Positions 55,202 through 64,000 of a stretch of 64,000 nucleotides of DNA are shown here, in pieces. The DNA is taken from contig NC_090124.1 in assembly GCF_023973825.1 (NCBI RefSeq), forward strand, positions 1,022,501 through 1,086,500, in the 5' to 3' direction. The translations under genes were made by a program, and so were the position numbers. Under the pieces are notes generated by a model, which saw only the letters and a list, made by a program, of their open reading frames with translations, ran no database searches and was not told the DNA's origin. The stretch comes from Plasmodium brasilianum (taxonomy: Eukaryota; Apicomplexa; Aconoidasida; Haemosporida; Plasmodiidae). Each line of letters opens with the position of its first letter. The stretch's first letter is position 1.

Positions 55202-55720
55202 CTATATATTTTTATGAACTAAGGCTCTCTGAGTTGGCGCTTCGCTTACACTTATTTCTATGTAATTGACTTTTCTTTTTATCAAAAATGATATATCTAT
55301 TTCTTCTATTATTTTATTTAAAATATACTGTGCAATTTCTTCTGTAGAAGAATGCATAATAGGTAATTTAATGCAGTCATACTGTGGGAAAGAATATACC
55401 GAATTGTCTTCACAAGTAATCTTTATATTTTTATTTTCATCTTCAATTTTTAAAACATCACTATAAACAGGTACGATGAAATGATGATCTAACTGATTAC
55501 AAACGTTTCTAACTTTTTCTTTTAAAATAGAAAAATCTACAACATATCCATCTTCTTGTACATAACCTTTTACTTTTAAGGATACATTATAATTATGACC
55601 ATGTAAGGTTTCTTTGAACCCTTTATATGCAATAAAGTGTGCACAGTTGAATGAAAATGAAGGTGATTCAATTATGAGTTCGGTTGTATTATTTTCTGAA
55701 TTAACTGTATCTTTCTTCAT
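55202..55720 (-). CDS. PTPS: 6-pyruvoyltetrahydropterin synthase-like enzyme, Glu type (PTPS-III)
   Basis: This is a 172-residue single-exon protein, close to the roughly 173 residues of the P. falciparum enzyme. Seen: zinc ligands His28 (FNCAHF) and His40/His42 (LHGHNYNV); a Glu (Glu37, KETLHGH) where tetrahydrobiopterin-forming enzymes have the catalytic Cys; DGYVVDFSILK; LDHHF; the end motif EISVSEAPTQRA. Known: this PTPS-III class converts dihydroneopterin triphosphate to 6-hydroxymethyl-7,8-dihydropterin, bypassing the dihydroneopterin aldolase that malaria parasites lack, so it feeds folate synthesis. A short N-terminal extension (about 14 residues) precedes the core. The start ATG 55720 is the first Met and leaves the core complete. 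Confidence 0.95.
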   Translation of the reverse strand: MKKDTVNSENNTTELIIESPSFSFNCAHFIAYKGFKETLHGHNYNVSLKVKGYVQEDGYVVDFSILKEKVRNVCNQLDHHFIVPVYSDVLKIEDENKNIKITCEDNSVYSFPQYDCIKLPIMHSSTEEIAQYILNKIIEEIDISFLIKRKVNYIEISVSEAPTQRALVHKNI

Positions 55721-57063
55721 TATGATATTTACTTTAAATGTTTATCTTTTTATCAATTAAATTTGCATGAATAATGAAAGAAATAAAAAATTATTACTAA
55801 AGTGAATGTCAGAAGATGTGGAAAAAAAAAAAAAAAAAGAGCAATTGGTAATTAGGTAAAATAAAGATAAATGGTAATTCTAAAATATTCAGATTAGTTA
55901 AAAAATATATAGTTAGACTCCATTTTACATATAATTTTCTCTATAGTGAAGGCAATTGTTTAGTAAAAAAAAAAAAAATATTAAATGTTTACATATATGA
56001 GATAAAGATTTATATATGGTTATAATATAACATATTATTTTATAGAAAAACGCCTCTACATAAAGCACTAAAATATTACTACACTATTCCTCTTGGAATT
56101 AGAAGAATAAGCATATAAAACTAATAATAGTATATGCAATCATTAATGGTAAACTGATCTATATAAGAAAATAATTTTTTTTTAGTTAAAAATGATTTTT
56201 TATAAGAAGTAAATATTGCATTATATAGTGAGAATAAGTACTATATTCAATGACATTTCTAATAAAAAATATATATATATGTATATATGTATATATATAC
56301 ATATATAACATATATATTGTAAAAAGAAATAATAAATTGTATAAACAAAGGGAAGCAAAAAATGGTAGATAGAAAAAGAATGACATATAATGCTATTGTT
56401 TCAAATAACTGGCTTATTCATAAAAATTTAAATGTTATGTGTTATTTAAATTGATTTCCTGATTTTACAAGCAGTTAATAGTAGCATGTAAACGAATGTA
56501 TGTAGAGAACTATGAATATATCATGTTTCAATTTGAAAAAAAAAAAAACAATGCTTTTTTTTATATTTAGTTCTCTAACATATTTAACAAACGAAGGGGA
56601 AATGAATAAGCATATATTATTCCATAGGAACATGGTGAATAATTAAATGGGTGTAAATTAGTATATGTATACGCATATACTTATATGCATATAGTGTACG
56701 GGTTAATTAAAACCAAAAATGCCATGAAAAATGTGAAAACATGAAGCAAATATAGCGAAAGGCTTTTTTTGATATTCAGAAATATGAAATAAAATTGAAT
56801 TGGAGTAAACAATTTTATATAAAGATCACATCATGTATTCAATTAAAAAAGGTAATTCACTTAAATTACAATTAAAAAAAAATAAAAAATCATAATAGTA
56901 ATAATAATAAATATAATAATGATAATAATAATAATGATAATAATATCAATGATAATAATATTAATGATAATAATATCAATGATAATAATAATAATGACAA
57001 TAATAATAATGATAATAATCAACAAGGTAATGTTTGAATTTCACAAAACTAAAAATGCTCCTA
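55721..57063. other. Intergenic spacer between PTPS and POP4
   Basis: This contains the PTPS promoter and the POP4 3' flank, both minus-strand genes. There are A-runs (55818-55838, 55965-55978), TA tracts near 56270-56315 and a coding-like AAT/GAT repeat at 56876-57037, described separately. No other gene is seen. Confidence 0.55.
56876..57037 (+). repeat. AAT/GAT trinucleotide-type repeat with an open Asn/Asp frame
   Basis: A 54-codon frame without stops ends in TGA at 57035-57037 and reads mostly Asn with regularly spaced Asp and Ile (INDNN units of 15 bp). It looks like the Asn-rich tracts inside Plasmodium proteins, but no ATG is in this frame. An ATG-led 20-codon frame (56833) lies just upstream in another frame. 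It may be a coding relic, a short unannotated gene with an indel, or a plain microsatellite. Confidence 0.6.
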
Positions 57064-58597
57064 TTAAATAGCTCTATTCTGTAGTATTTTGTACTTCTTG
57101 GATGATTTTAAAGCTGGGTCACGCAGCAGTTGTACTCCATGTAAGTAATACTGCTTCTCCTTTATGTTTATTATAAACACTGATTTATTTTTCAGTAATA
57201 TTAGTACTCTGTTCTTTGGCGTTATTATTTTAAATGACTGAAAGGGGGAAGGGGTTTGTACTTATACATGTATGTATATATATACGTGTGTATGTTTACA
57301 TAGCTATATATATTATGCAAATATATGTTTATCTAGCCACCAATGCACAATTCATTGGTATCTACGCATTTGTAAGCACAATGATGCATACTACTGTGTA
57401 ATATAAGATAGCGCAGTTTTATTAAAAAATCAAGGATGTTTATTTTATTATTTCATTATATTTTTAATTTATTATTATAATAAATTATATAATATAATAT
57501 AATATATTTTTTATTTTATTTTAATATTTTATTTTAATATTTTATTTTTTATTTTTATGGTTATATATATATATATATATATGTAATTACGTTTTGCGTT
57601 TCCAAGACTATTATTCCTTTTATTCCGATGTATGTTGAACACCGCGATTTATGAATTTCAACACAAGCGCCATTCAACTCCATATCATTAATTGTGTCTA
57701 AACTTAACTCTTTGCTGTTTGTTAATTCGAGTAATTCATTTACATAAATATTCCATAATTCGTTTAATTTTCTTGCATGTTCATATGATGTATTGTTTTC
57801 TGCAGGCACGTTGTAACTAGAATATTCGTTAGATGATAAACCTACTTTTTCTATTTTTGGCTGCTGTGTTGTTTTCTTCTTATCCATATTATATGAACTA
57901 TCATTTTTTAAACTTTTACTAATAAAGATTTTTGAAGGCATTTCCAAATCGAGGGTCTTAAATGAAAAGAAGAGGTTTTGTTATGAGAATGGGCTAAAAC
58001 GTGCGGTGTTATGATATGCAGAATACAGGTACGTATATTAAAGACAGCTTTATGTTACGCGTGAACATACATACATACGTACATATGTGCACCTATATAT
58101 ATATATATATATATATTTACAAATACGACAATACGACAATACGACCACACGACCATAGTTGTATCAGTCAATTTGTTTATTACCTTGTCCAATTCACTAT
58201 CAACCGAAGAGGAGTAATCTCTCGGCTTTTTGCTAAGAAAAGGATGATTGGTAAACTTATTTTCTTTACCCCTACTACAGTTTCTGCAGTTTTGATTTAC
58301 ATTATTGGAATTGATATTGTTAGGGACGTATATATTAATATTACTCTTTGATTCCGTAACGTTTGCATTCGAATTTTTATTTAATGAGAAAGATGGTGAT
58401 ATGTTCTTACCATATAAGCTTAACTTAAGATTTTTACTACATTTGTCATCTTGTTTATTGGACTTCTTATAATATATATTATTTGAACTTTTTTCATTTT
58501 TTCTGTGCAAATTCTTGCCTTGTGAATAATAATTTATATGTTTATTGTCATCTGTTTTTCGTTTTTTATTAATTTCAGTTGATGTGTTTTCTCCCAT
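57064..58597 (-). CDS. POP4: Ribonuclease P/MRP protein subunit POP4 (RPP29), three exons
   Basis: Exons 58184-58597, 57591-57956 and 57064-57237 join in phase 0 with clean GT-AG borders, giving 317 residues. The C-terminal part (about 225-317) follows the Rpp29/Pop4 Sm-like barrel: LNGACVEIHKSRCSTYIGIKG, VLETQN|SFKIITPKNRV across the last intron, and YLHGVQLLRDPALKSSKKYK. Human POP4 has the same order (GA, KSKCPSYVGITG, ETKHIFKIIT, YGSKFQLRSSERSAKKFK). Known: this subunit binds the RNA of RNase P and RNase MRP, which mature tRNA 5' ends and rRNA in the nucleus. The first exon is a 138-residue Asn/Ser/Lys-rich extension including a basic KKRK patch, possibly a nuclear localisation signal. The antisense open frame at 58001-58351 is a shadow. 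Confidence 0.88.
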
Positions 58598-59026
58598 TTT
58601 TGGCTTCTAAGTATTTCATTATTGTATTAATAGGCGAAAATATGTGTTAGAAAAAATTGGTACCTCCCAAATACTTTAACTAATATCCACAAAAATATGT
58701 TATATATATGTGTACGTCTATGCGTATATTTCTATGTTTATATATATATGTATATATGCATATGTATTTATTCATATATGTTTGCTTTATTTCAAACATC
58801 CCCTTTTTCGGAATCTATGAAACTAAAAATGTGTTAATATAATATTAATGTCTTACTCCTTTTATTACCTTTTATATATTATATTCACTTTAGTTAAGTT
58901 TTCAATATTCCTATTACGTTCTATTATTATAGTCAGAAGTTGGTGTAAATGTTGGATAGTATTATAATTTAATTAATTCATAGTTTAATTTTTTAATTAT
59001 AAATTTTCAAAATTCTACTTCATAAC
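58598..59026. other. Divergent promoter region of POP4 and the small unknown gene
   Basis: This is an AT-rich interval of about 430 bp between the start codons of POP4 (-) and the next gene (+), with TA-rich tracts near 58738-58775. No coding signal is seen. A shared bidirectional promoter is inferred from orientation only. Confidence 0.55.
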
Positions 59027-59497
59027 ATGAGTGTTAGTATTCATGTAATTAAAAAAACGAATGGCATATATCAAACAATAACGTGTTTTTAGTAATATAT
59101 ATTTCTTTCAGATGCGATGAGACAAAATTATATTACTAAAGAAACAGCTAAAAGATGTTTAAATAATAAAAAAAGAAAAAAAATGATAAATAAAAATATA
59201 CAGCAAAATCCTAACGATGTTATTTTGACCCATTTGGCAAGAACTACACAAGAGGAGCAACTATCCATAAATGTATTTTACCTATACATTTACATGTACT
59301 TACAAAAAGAAGGCATAGTTTTCGATCGGCACTTTTGCCTAAAAAACGCATTTCAGAAACTCTCAACTATTTATATCAAATACTACTATGTGCTAAATCT
59401 ATATTTTAATACTAACGGTTTTCCTTTACATTATATGAAAAATCCTACATATAATGTCCATATAACAAATATGGTAAAATACAGTCAAAATGGCTAA
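59027..59497 (+). CDS. Small unidentified protein, probably two exons
   Basis: The open frame from ATG 59117 gives 126 residues. An AG acceptor (TTTCTTTCAG, ending 59111) sits just before it, and a 10-nt first exon 59027-59036 (ATG AGT GTT A, donor GTATTC) joins in phase to give 131 residues starting MSVNAMRQNYITK. Seen: a basic N-terminal segment (KRCLNNKKRKKMINK), then a hydrophobic/aromatic helix-rich middle (LSINVFYLYIYMYLQKEG) and many Tyr. I do not recognise the family. Base composition is closer to coding than to spacer DNA and no stop interrupts it. A GTAAAA donor at 59474 could lead to a further 3' exon, but none is evident. The simpler model is one exon from ATG 59117. Confidence 0.55.
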
Positions 59498-59786
59498 AGA
59501 ATCTATTGTTAATTTTTGTTTTATATATATATATGAATGTATACACACACGGTTTATCATCATCATAATACACTAATACATTTGTATCAACAAGTACCTA
59601 TATGTACAAATGTATATGGGTGTATGTATGAATATATATACATATATATCATTGAAAACTATTACAATATACTAATGTGATACCATTGAAACGTAACTAC
59701 TTATATAACGTAATGTACTTTAAATCTAATATGTAAAAGCTTTTTATTATACATAAAAATGTACTATTTAATTTGATTTCTTCTAT

Positions 59787-59995
59787 TTGTTTTATTCGTT
59801 TTATTTGTTTTATTCGTTTTATTTGTTTTATTTGTTTTATTCGTTTTATTTGTTTTATTCGTTTTATTCATTTTATTTGTTTTATTTGATTCATTCGTTT
59901 TATTCATTTTATTTGTTTTATTTGATTTATTCGTTCTATTTGTATTATTCGTTTTATTTGTATTATCTCTCTTATTTATTTTATTTTATATTTTC
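59787..59995. repeat. 9-bp TTTTATTYG tandem repeat
   Basis: About 23 degenerate copies of a 9-bp unit (GTTTTATTC / GTTTTATTT, later TTTGTATTA variants). Since 9 is a multiple of 3 it gives a stop-free Phe-Tyr-Ser/Leu periodic frame, which is not a gene. Confidence 0.9.
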
Positions 59996-60045
59996 AAACG
60001 GATGGGTATAAAAGTTTTATTTCCCATATAACCATAATATAATAA

Positions 60046-60046
<1 letters not shown>

Positions 60047-60126
<80 letters not shown>
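60047..60126. repeat. 80-nt uninterrupted poly(A) run
   Basis: This is a pure A homopolymer of 80 nt, followed by G and 12 more A. It is the longest homopolymer in the window, about 1 kb upstream of ACS. Its exact length is likely unreliable in any assembly. Confidence 0.95.
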
Positions 60127-60141
<15 letters not shown>

Positions 60142-61147
60142 AAATGAAAGGAAATAAAACACAAATGGACCAAGTATACATATTATTTAGTGAATGATTA
60201 AGTTGTATTCATTGATTCATTAAAGCGAAATATTGGTATTATTAATAAACTACGACTGTTCAAATATAAACATATATGCTATTAATATCTCATATACGAA
60301 GATAAAATGAAGTATAAAAAGCTGTTTTAATAGTGCTTAGTATAAGAGTAACAAAAAATCATATAAATGTTCATTTGTGCTCTTGGCATATAATTACATA
60401 CTTAAATAGGTATATATATAAAATACATGTACAAATAAATACTTGTAAACATATACATATAATGTTATATATGTAGTACCTTATATAATATATATTATTT
60501 TGTGCTTTTCATTCTGCCTGTAACGGCTTACCATTGCTGCATACAATTGCTGTGAGGTCTTTTAATTTATCTTAATGCGCTATGGGATTATACGCAATAT
60601 GCGATTTAGTAGTCAATTTATACGTAATTATGTATGCATACCTATAAATAAATATATATATACGTTCATACATAAATATTCATTCATATATATATATATA
60701 ATATATATATGAGTATATAATGTTCCACATTCATGTATTTTACTTTTTTAATTATATTATTTTTATTTTTTAAATTTAGCAGTTTATATGTTATATGTTA
60801 TATTTTATTTATAATTATTTTTTCTTTAAATTTATATATATATATGGAAGTAAATAAATAGAGATTCTGAATAGTACATGCAAGCGTACATATATATAAT
60901 ATATATATATTCATATACATGTTCATGCGTATATATAATATATATTTACGTATGTACATGTATCATTATACATAAATTTATTACAAGCCTTAAGAATTTA
61001 AATTGTAGAGACTTTTTAACAAAATAGAATTATAAAAAGGGAAATAAGGCTTAAGAAAAGCCCATAAAAAAAGAGGGGAGTAAGATAAAAAAAGAAAGAA
61101 AAGAAAAAGAAAATAGAGCTTGTAAAAAGCAATTTTTGTCATACATA

Positions 61148-64000
61148 ATGAATAACACAGAAAGCTGTGGAATCCTATCTAAGATTGACTCAGGACAACT
61201 TAATGTTATTGATATTGATCAAAGTATTTTTCTTAATAAACACTGTTACCCAGTTAATGAATTTTATGGAGAAGATGATAATGAGACGAGTACAAATAAT
61301 CAGTTAAAAAATGTAAAAATATATAAAGAAATGTATGAAGAAAGTATTAATAATCCGGAAATGTTTTGGGGGAACATTGCTAAAAGTAGTTTAAGATGGT
61401 CTAAGGTGTTCACTAAAGTATATATTGGCAATTTTAAAAAGGGTAATGTTAGTTGGTTTATTAATGGAAAAATTAATGCATGTGAAAATTGTGTTGACAG
61501 ATGGGTAGAAAAACATCCTAATAAAACTGCTATAATATGGGAAAAGGATACTCCAAATGATTATAAAAAAATTAGTTATCAAAAATTATTAGAAAAAACA
61601 TGTAAAGTGGCTAATTTACTAAAAATGTATGGTGTTAAAAAACAAGATACTGTAACTATTTATTTACCTATGATTCCAGAATTAGTGTATTCCATGTTAG
61701 CATGTGCTAGAATAGGTGCTATACACAATGTTGTATTTGCAGGGTATTTTTCTGGTAGCTTATGTGATAGAATTTTAGATTCAAGATCTACTATTCTAAT
61801 TACATGTGATTTTGGCATTAGAGGGGGTAAATTAACCAAATTAAAACAAATTGCTGATGGAGCTATGGATATGTGTGGTACTATAAAAACTTGTATTGTT
61901 TTCAAAAATAAAACAAATATTAATGATATTAGTATATATAATAAAACGTCAATGCAAAATCATTTTTATCATTCAAATAGTATTGATTCTCCATCAACTA
62001 TATTAATTGATAAAAATAATGAGAACAGAGATGATTATGACAACAGCTGTATTGACAAAAATTGTACTAAAAGAAAGGGTGCTGAGATAAGTGCTCCAAC
62101 TCACAATGAAAACATATATGGCAATATATGCAAAAATACCAATGATAGTTCAAATAGTAAAATTAACTTAAAAACCAACAATGTAAGTAGTTATACCCTA
62201 AATGATAATACACAAAATTGCATAAAGGACGAGAGTTCAGCATATGTTTATGCAATGGATAAAAGTGATCACAATGCAAATTGTAACGGCGACAATAATA
62301 TAAATATCAGTATTAGCGAAAGTGACAAGGATAAGAGTTGCAGTAATAATCCCATTGATAACAATATCAGTCTTAATTGCAATTATAACTGTAACGACAA
62401 CACAAATAATATTAATTATAATAGTAATAGTAATAATAATATTAGTAGTAATAATATTAGTAGTAGTAGTAATAATATAAGTAGCAACAATATAAGTAGC
62501 AACAATATAAGTAGCAACAATATAAGTAGCAACAATATAAGTAGTAATAATATTACAAGTAGTAATTATATAAGTGGTAATAATAATAATACCCCAAAAA
62601 AGGTAGTACACACATTACATAAAAAGATTTTTAAAAATAACAATTTAAATAAGAAATTTTCAAGTGTAGAAAAAATACAATGTAACAAAGTGGACAATGA
62701 TGATCACAATACAATTTATGAAAACGATGAAGCAAATAGGAGGGGTTATCCAACCATGAATGGAAAAGAATCACGTTATTGTAAGAACAATATCGAATTG
62801 AAGAACAATTTGTTGGGTATATCGAAAAATACCAAAAATGAAAAAGAGGCATATAATGGAAACGAAAATAGAAGGAGTAATTTCGATGAAAATATATGTA
62901 CACTAAAAGAAGGTCGTGATATAGATGGTTCATCATTAATGAAAAATATGAGATCATATTGTCCCATAGAATATGTAGATAGTGAAGATTTTTTATGTTT
63001 ATTATATACTTCAGGTTCTACAGGGAAACCAAAAGGTGTAGCACACACTACAGCTGGTTATTTAATATATGCATATACAACATGTAAATATATTTTTGAT
63101 GTTAAGGATGATGATATATTTGGGTGTGTTGCAGACATAGGATGGGTAACAGGTCATAGTTATGTTTTATATGGACCTTTATTAAACGGAATAACTACTG
63201 TCTTATTTTCATCTATACCAACTTACCCTGATTGTGGTAGATATTGGAATTTAATACAAACACATAAAGTAACACAGTTTTATACAGCCCCAACAGCACT
63301 TCGAGCTTTGATGAAACATGGGGACCATTTTGTTGAAAAATATGATTTATCCTCCTGTCGAATATTAGGTAGTGTAGGTGAACCTATTAATCCAGAAACA
63401 TGGAGATGGTATTATAATGTAATTGGTAAAAAAAAGTGTGTTATTGTTGATACCTATTGGCAAACAGAGACAGGTGGTATTGTAATTGCACCGATACCGA
63501 ACTTATTTAAAATGAAACCAGGGTGTGCGACGCTACCATTTTTTGGTGTTGAATTAGAAATTCTAGATTCAAACACGTTAGAACCAGTAAAAGGTACGAA
63601 TGTTTGTGGTTTATTATGTATTAAGAGTCCATGGCCTGGTATGTTAAGAACAGTATTTGGAAATCATAATAGATTAATTAAAACTTATTTTTCCATGTGT
63701 CCTAATTACTATTTCACCGGGGATGGTGCGTATAGAGATGAAGATGGGTATTATTGGATATCAGGTAGAATTGATGATACGTTAAATGTATCAGGTCATA
63801 GGTTAGGAGCGGCAGAAATTGAACATGCATTAGTTCAACACTTCTGTATTGCCGAGGCAGCTGTTGTTTCTTTTCATCATAATGTTAAGGGGGAAGGTAT
63901 TTTATGTTTTGTTGTTAAAAAAAAAGGGGAGTTAAGAAATTATATGGAACAAAATGTTGATACTAAAAATAATGTTCTTTTGACATCCACTACTGCTAAT
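61148..64000 (+). CDS. ACS: Acetyl-CoA synthetase (ACS), 5' part, cut by the window edge
   Basis: The frame is open from ATG 61148 to the last base (951 codons, no stop). The enzyme makes acetyl-CoA from acetate, ATP and CoA through an acetyl-adenylate. Seen: an N-terminal ACS segment (WFINGKINACENCVDRW), VTIYLPMIPELVYSMLACARIGAIHNVVFAG, an Asn/Ser-rich insertion at about residues 262-605, then the AMP-binding loop YTSGSTGKPKGV (about 620), the acetate-pocket region GWVTGHSYVLYGPL, the adenylate motif YWQTETGG (770-777), FTGDGAYRDEDGYYW and the hinge SGRIDDTLNVSGHRLG (from 872). The catalytic Lys of the C-terminal lid should lie beyond the edge. Known: Plasmodium ACS is an essential nuclear/cytosolic enzyme supplying histone acetylation. 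The insertion is absent from bacterial ACS. Confidence 0.95.
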   Translation, partial: MNNTESCGILSKIDSGQLNVIDIDQSIFLNKHCYPVNEFYGEDDNETSTNNQLKNVKIYKEMYEESINNPEMFWGNIAKSSLRWSKVFTKVYIGNFKKGNVSWFINGKINACENCVDRWVEKHPNKTAIIWEKDTPNDYKKISYQKLLEKTCKVANLLKMYGVKKQDTVTIYLPMIPELVYSMLACARIGAIHNVVFAGYFSGSLCDRILDSRSTILITCDFGIRGGKLTKLKQIADGAMDMCGTIKTCIVFKNKTNINDISIYNKTSMQNHFYHSNSIDSPSTILIDKNNENRDDYDNSCIDKNCTKRKGAEISAPTHNENIYGNICKNTNDSSNSKINLKTNNVSSYTLNDNTQNCIKDESSAYVYAMDKSDHNANCNGDNNINISISESDKDKSCSNNPIDNNISLNCNYNCNDNTNNINYNSNSNNNISSNNISSSSNNISSNNISSNNISSNNISSNNISSNNITSSNYISGNNNNTPKKVVHTLHKKIFKNNNLNKKFSSVEKIQCNKVDNDDHNTIYENDEANRRGYPTMNGKESRYCKNNIELKNNLLGISKNTKNEKEAYNGNENRRSNFDENICTLKEGRDIDGSSLMKNMRSYCPIEYVDSEDFLCLLYTSGSTGKPKGVAHTTAGYLIYAYTTCKYIFDVKDDDIFGCVADIGWVTGHSYVLYGPLLNGITTVLFSSIPTYPDCGRYWNLIQTHKVTQFYTAPTALRALMKHGDHFVEKYDLSSCRILGSVGEPINPETWRWYYNVIGKKKCVIVDTYWQTETGGIVIAPIPNLFKMKPGCATLPFFGVELEILDSNTLEPVKGTNVCGLLCIKSPWPGMLRTVFGNHNRLIKTYFSMCPNYYFTGDGAYRDEDGYYWISGRIDDTLNVSGHRLGAAEIEHALVQHFCIAEAAVVSFHHNVKGEGILCFVVKKKGELRNYMEQNVDTKNNVLLTSTTAN
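62466..62560 (+). repeat. 15-bp repeat (SSNNI) inside the ACS insertion
   Basis: Five to six copies of AGTAGCAACAATATA, with AGT/AGC and AAC/AAT variants at the ends, encode Ser-Ser-Asn-Asn-Ile. The middle copies are identical at DNA level, suggesting recent replication slippage within an already Asn-rich insertion. Confidence 0.9.

Larger units (their letters stand above)
59498..61147. other. Intergenic spacer upstream of acetyl-CoA synthetase
   Basis: It holds the 3' flank of the small gene and the presumed promoter and leader of ACS. Contents: a 9-bp TTTTATTYG array (59787-59995), an 80-nt poly(A) run (60047-60126) and many TATATA tracts between 60410 and 60960. No gene is seen. Confidence 0.6.

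Noticed and set aside
59787..60011. Phe-Tyr-Ser repeat frame
   Set aside because: A 9-bp microsatellite with no start context.
1..64000. CRISPR arrays, insertion sequences, operons, rRNA or tRNA genes
   Set aside because: None seen. Repeats are microsatellites or coding low-complexity, and no cloverleaf or rRNA-like conserved, GC-richer segment was noticed by eye; a tRNAscan run would settle the tRNA question.

Overview
The window is nuclear DNA of a malaria parasite (Plasmodium). It is extremely A+T-rich, with long homopolymer and TA tracts between genes. Proteins carry Asn/Lys-rich low-complexity insertions, introns are short and GT-AG, and the gene set is Plasmodium-specific: the ER kinase PK4, a giant HECT ubiquitin ligase, the Glu-type PTPS, CEPT and acetyl-CoA synthetase. 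As I recall it, this order (ACS, PTPS, HECT ligase, PK4, CEPT) is the block PF3D7_0627800 to PF3D7_0628300 on P. falciparum chromosome 6. The kinase, the ligase and the insertions differ in length from what I recall for P. falciparum, so a non-falciparum species is likely. I cannot name it.

Layout, left to right: (1) the 3' end of an unidentified coiled-coil gene (+); (2) a single-exon HUS1-like 9-1-1 clamp gene (+); (3) a gene of at least six exons (-) encoding a multi-pass membrane protein with all the signature motifs of the PrsW intramembrane protease family; (4) about 2.2 kb of spacer with a ~235-bp ATGT microsatellite; (5) the 12-exon choline/ethanolamine phosphotransferase gene (+), for which I resolved every splice junction; (6) PK4 (-); (7) a 6.6-kb non-coding stretch between the divergent PK4 and HECT genes; (8) the giant HECT E3 ligase (+), about 9,550 residues, split into two reading frames at a poly(A) run; (9) PTPS (-); (10) a three-exon RNase P/MRP subunit POP4/RPP29 (-); (11) a small unidentified gene (+); (12) acetyl-CoA synthetase (+), cut by the right edge.

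The genes are independent eukaryotic units, not an operon. Themes are ER stress and translational control (PK4), ubiquitination (HECT), phospholipid synthesis (CEPT), folate precursor supply (PTPS), tRNA/rRNA processing (POP4), acetyl-CoA supply (ACS), DNA-damage checkpoint (HUS1-like) and a probable intramembrane protease (PrsW-like). The most notable observation is the PrsW-like protease, whose exons reassemble with consistent phases and bring together an EExxK, a GFxxxEN..Y and two membrane-embedded His motifs.
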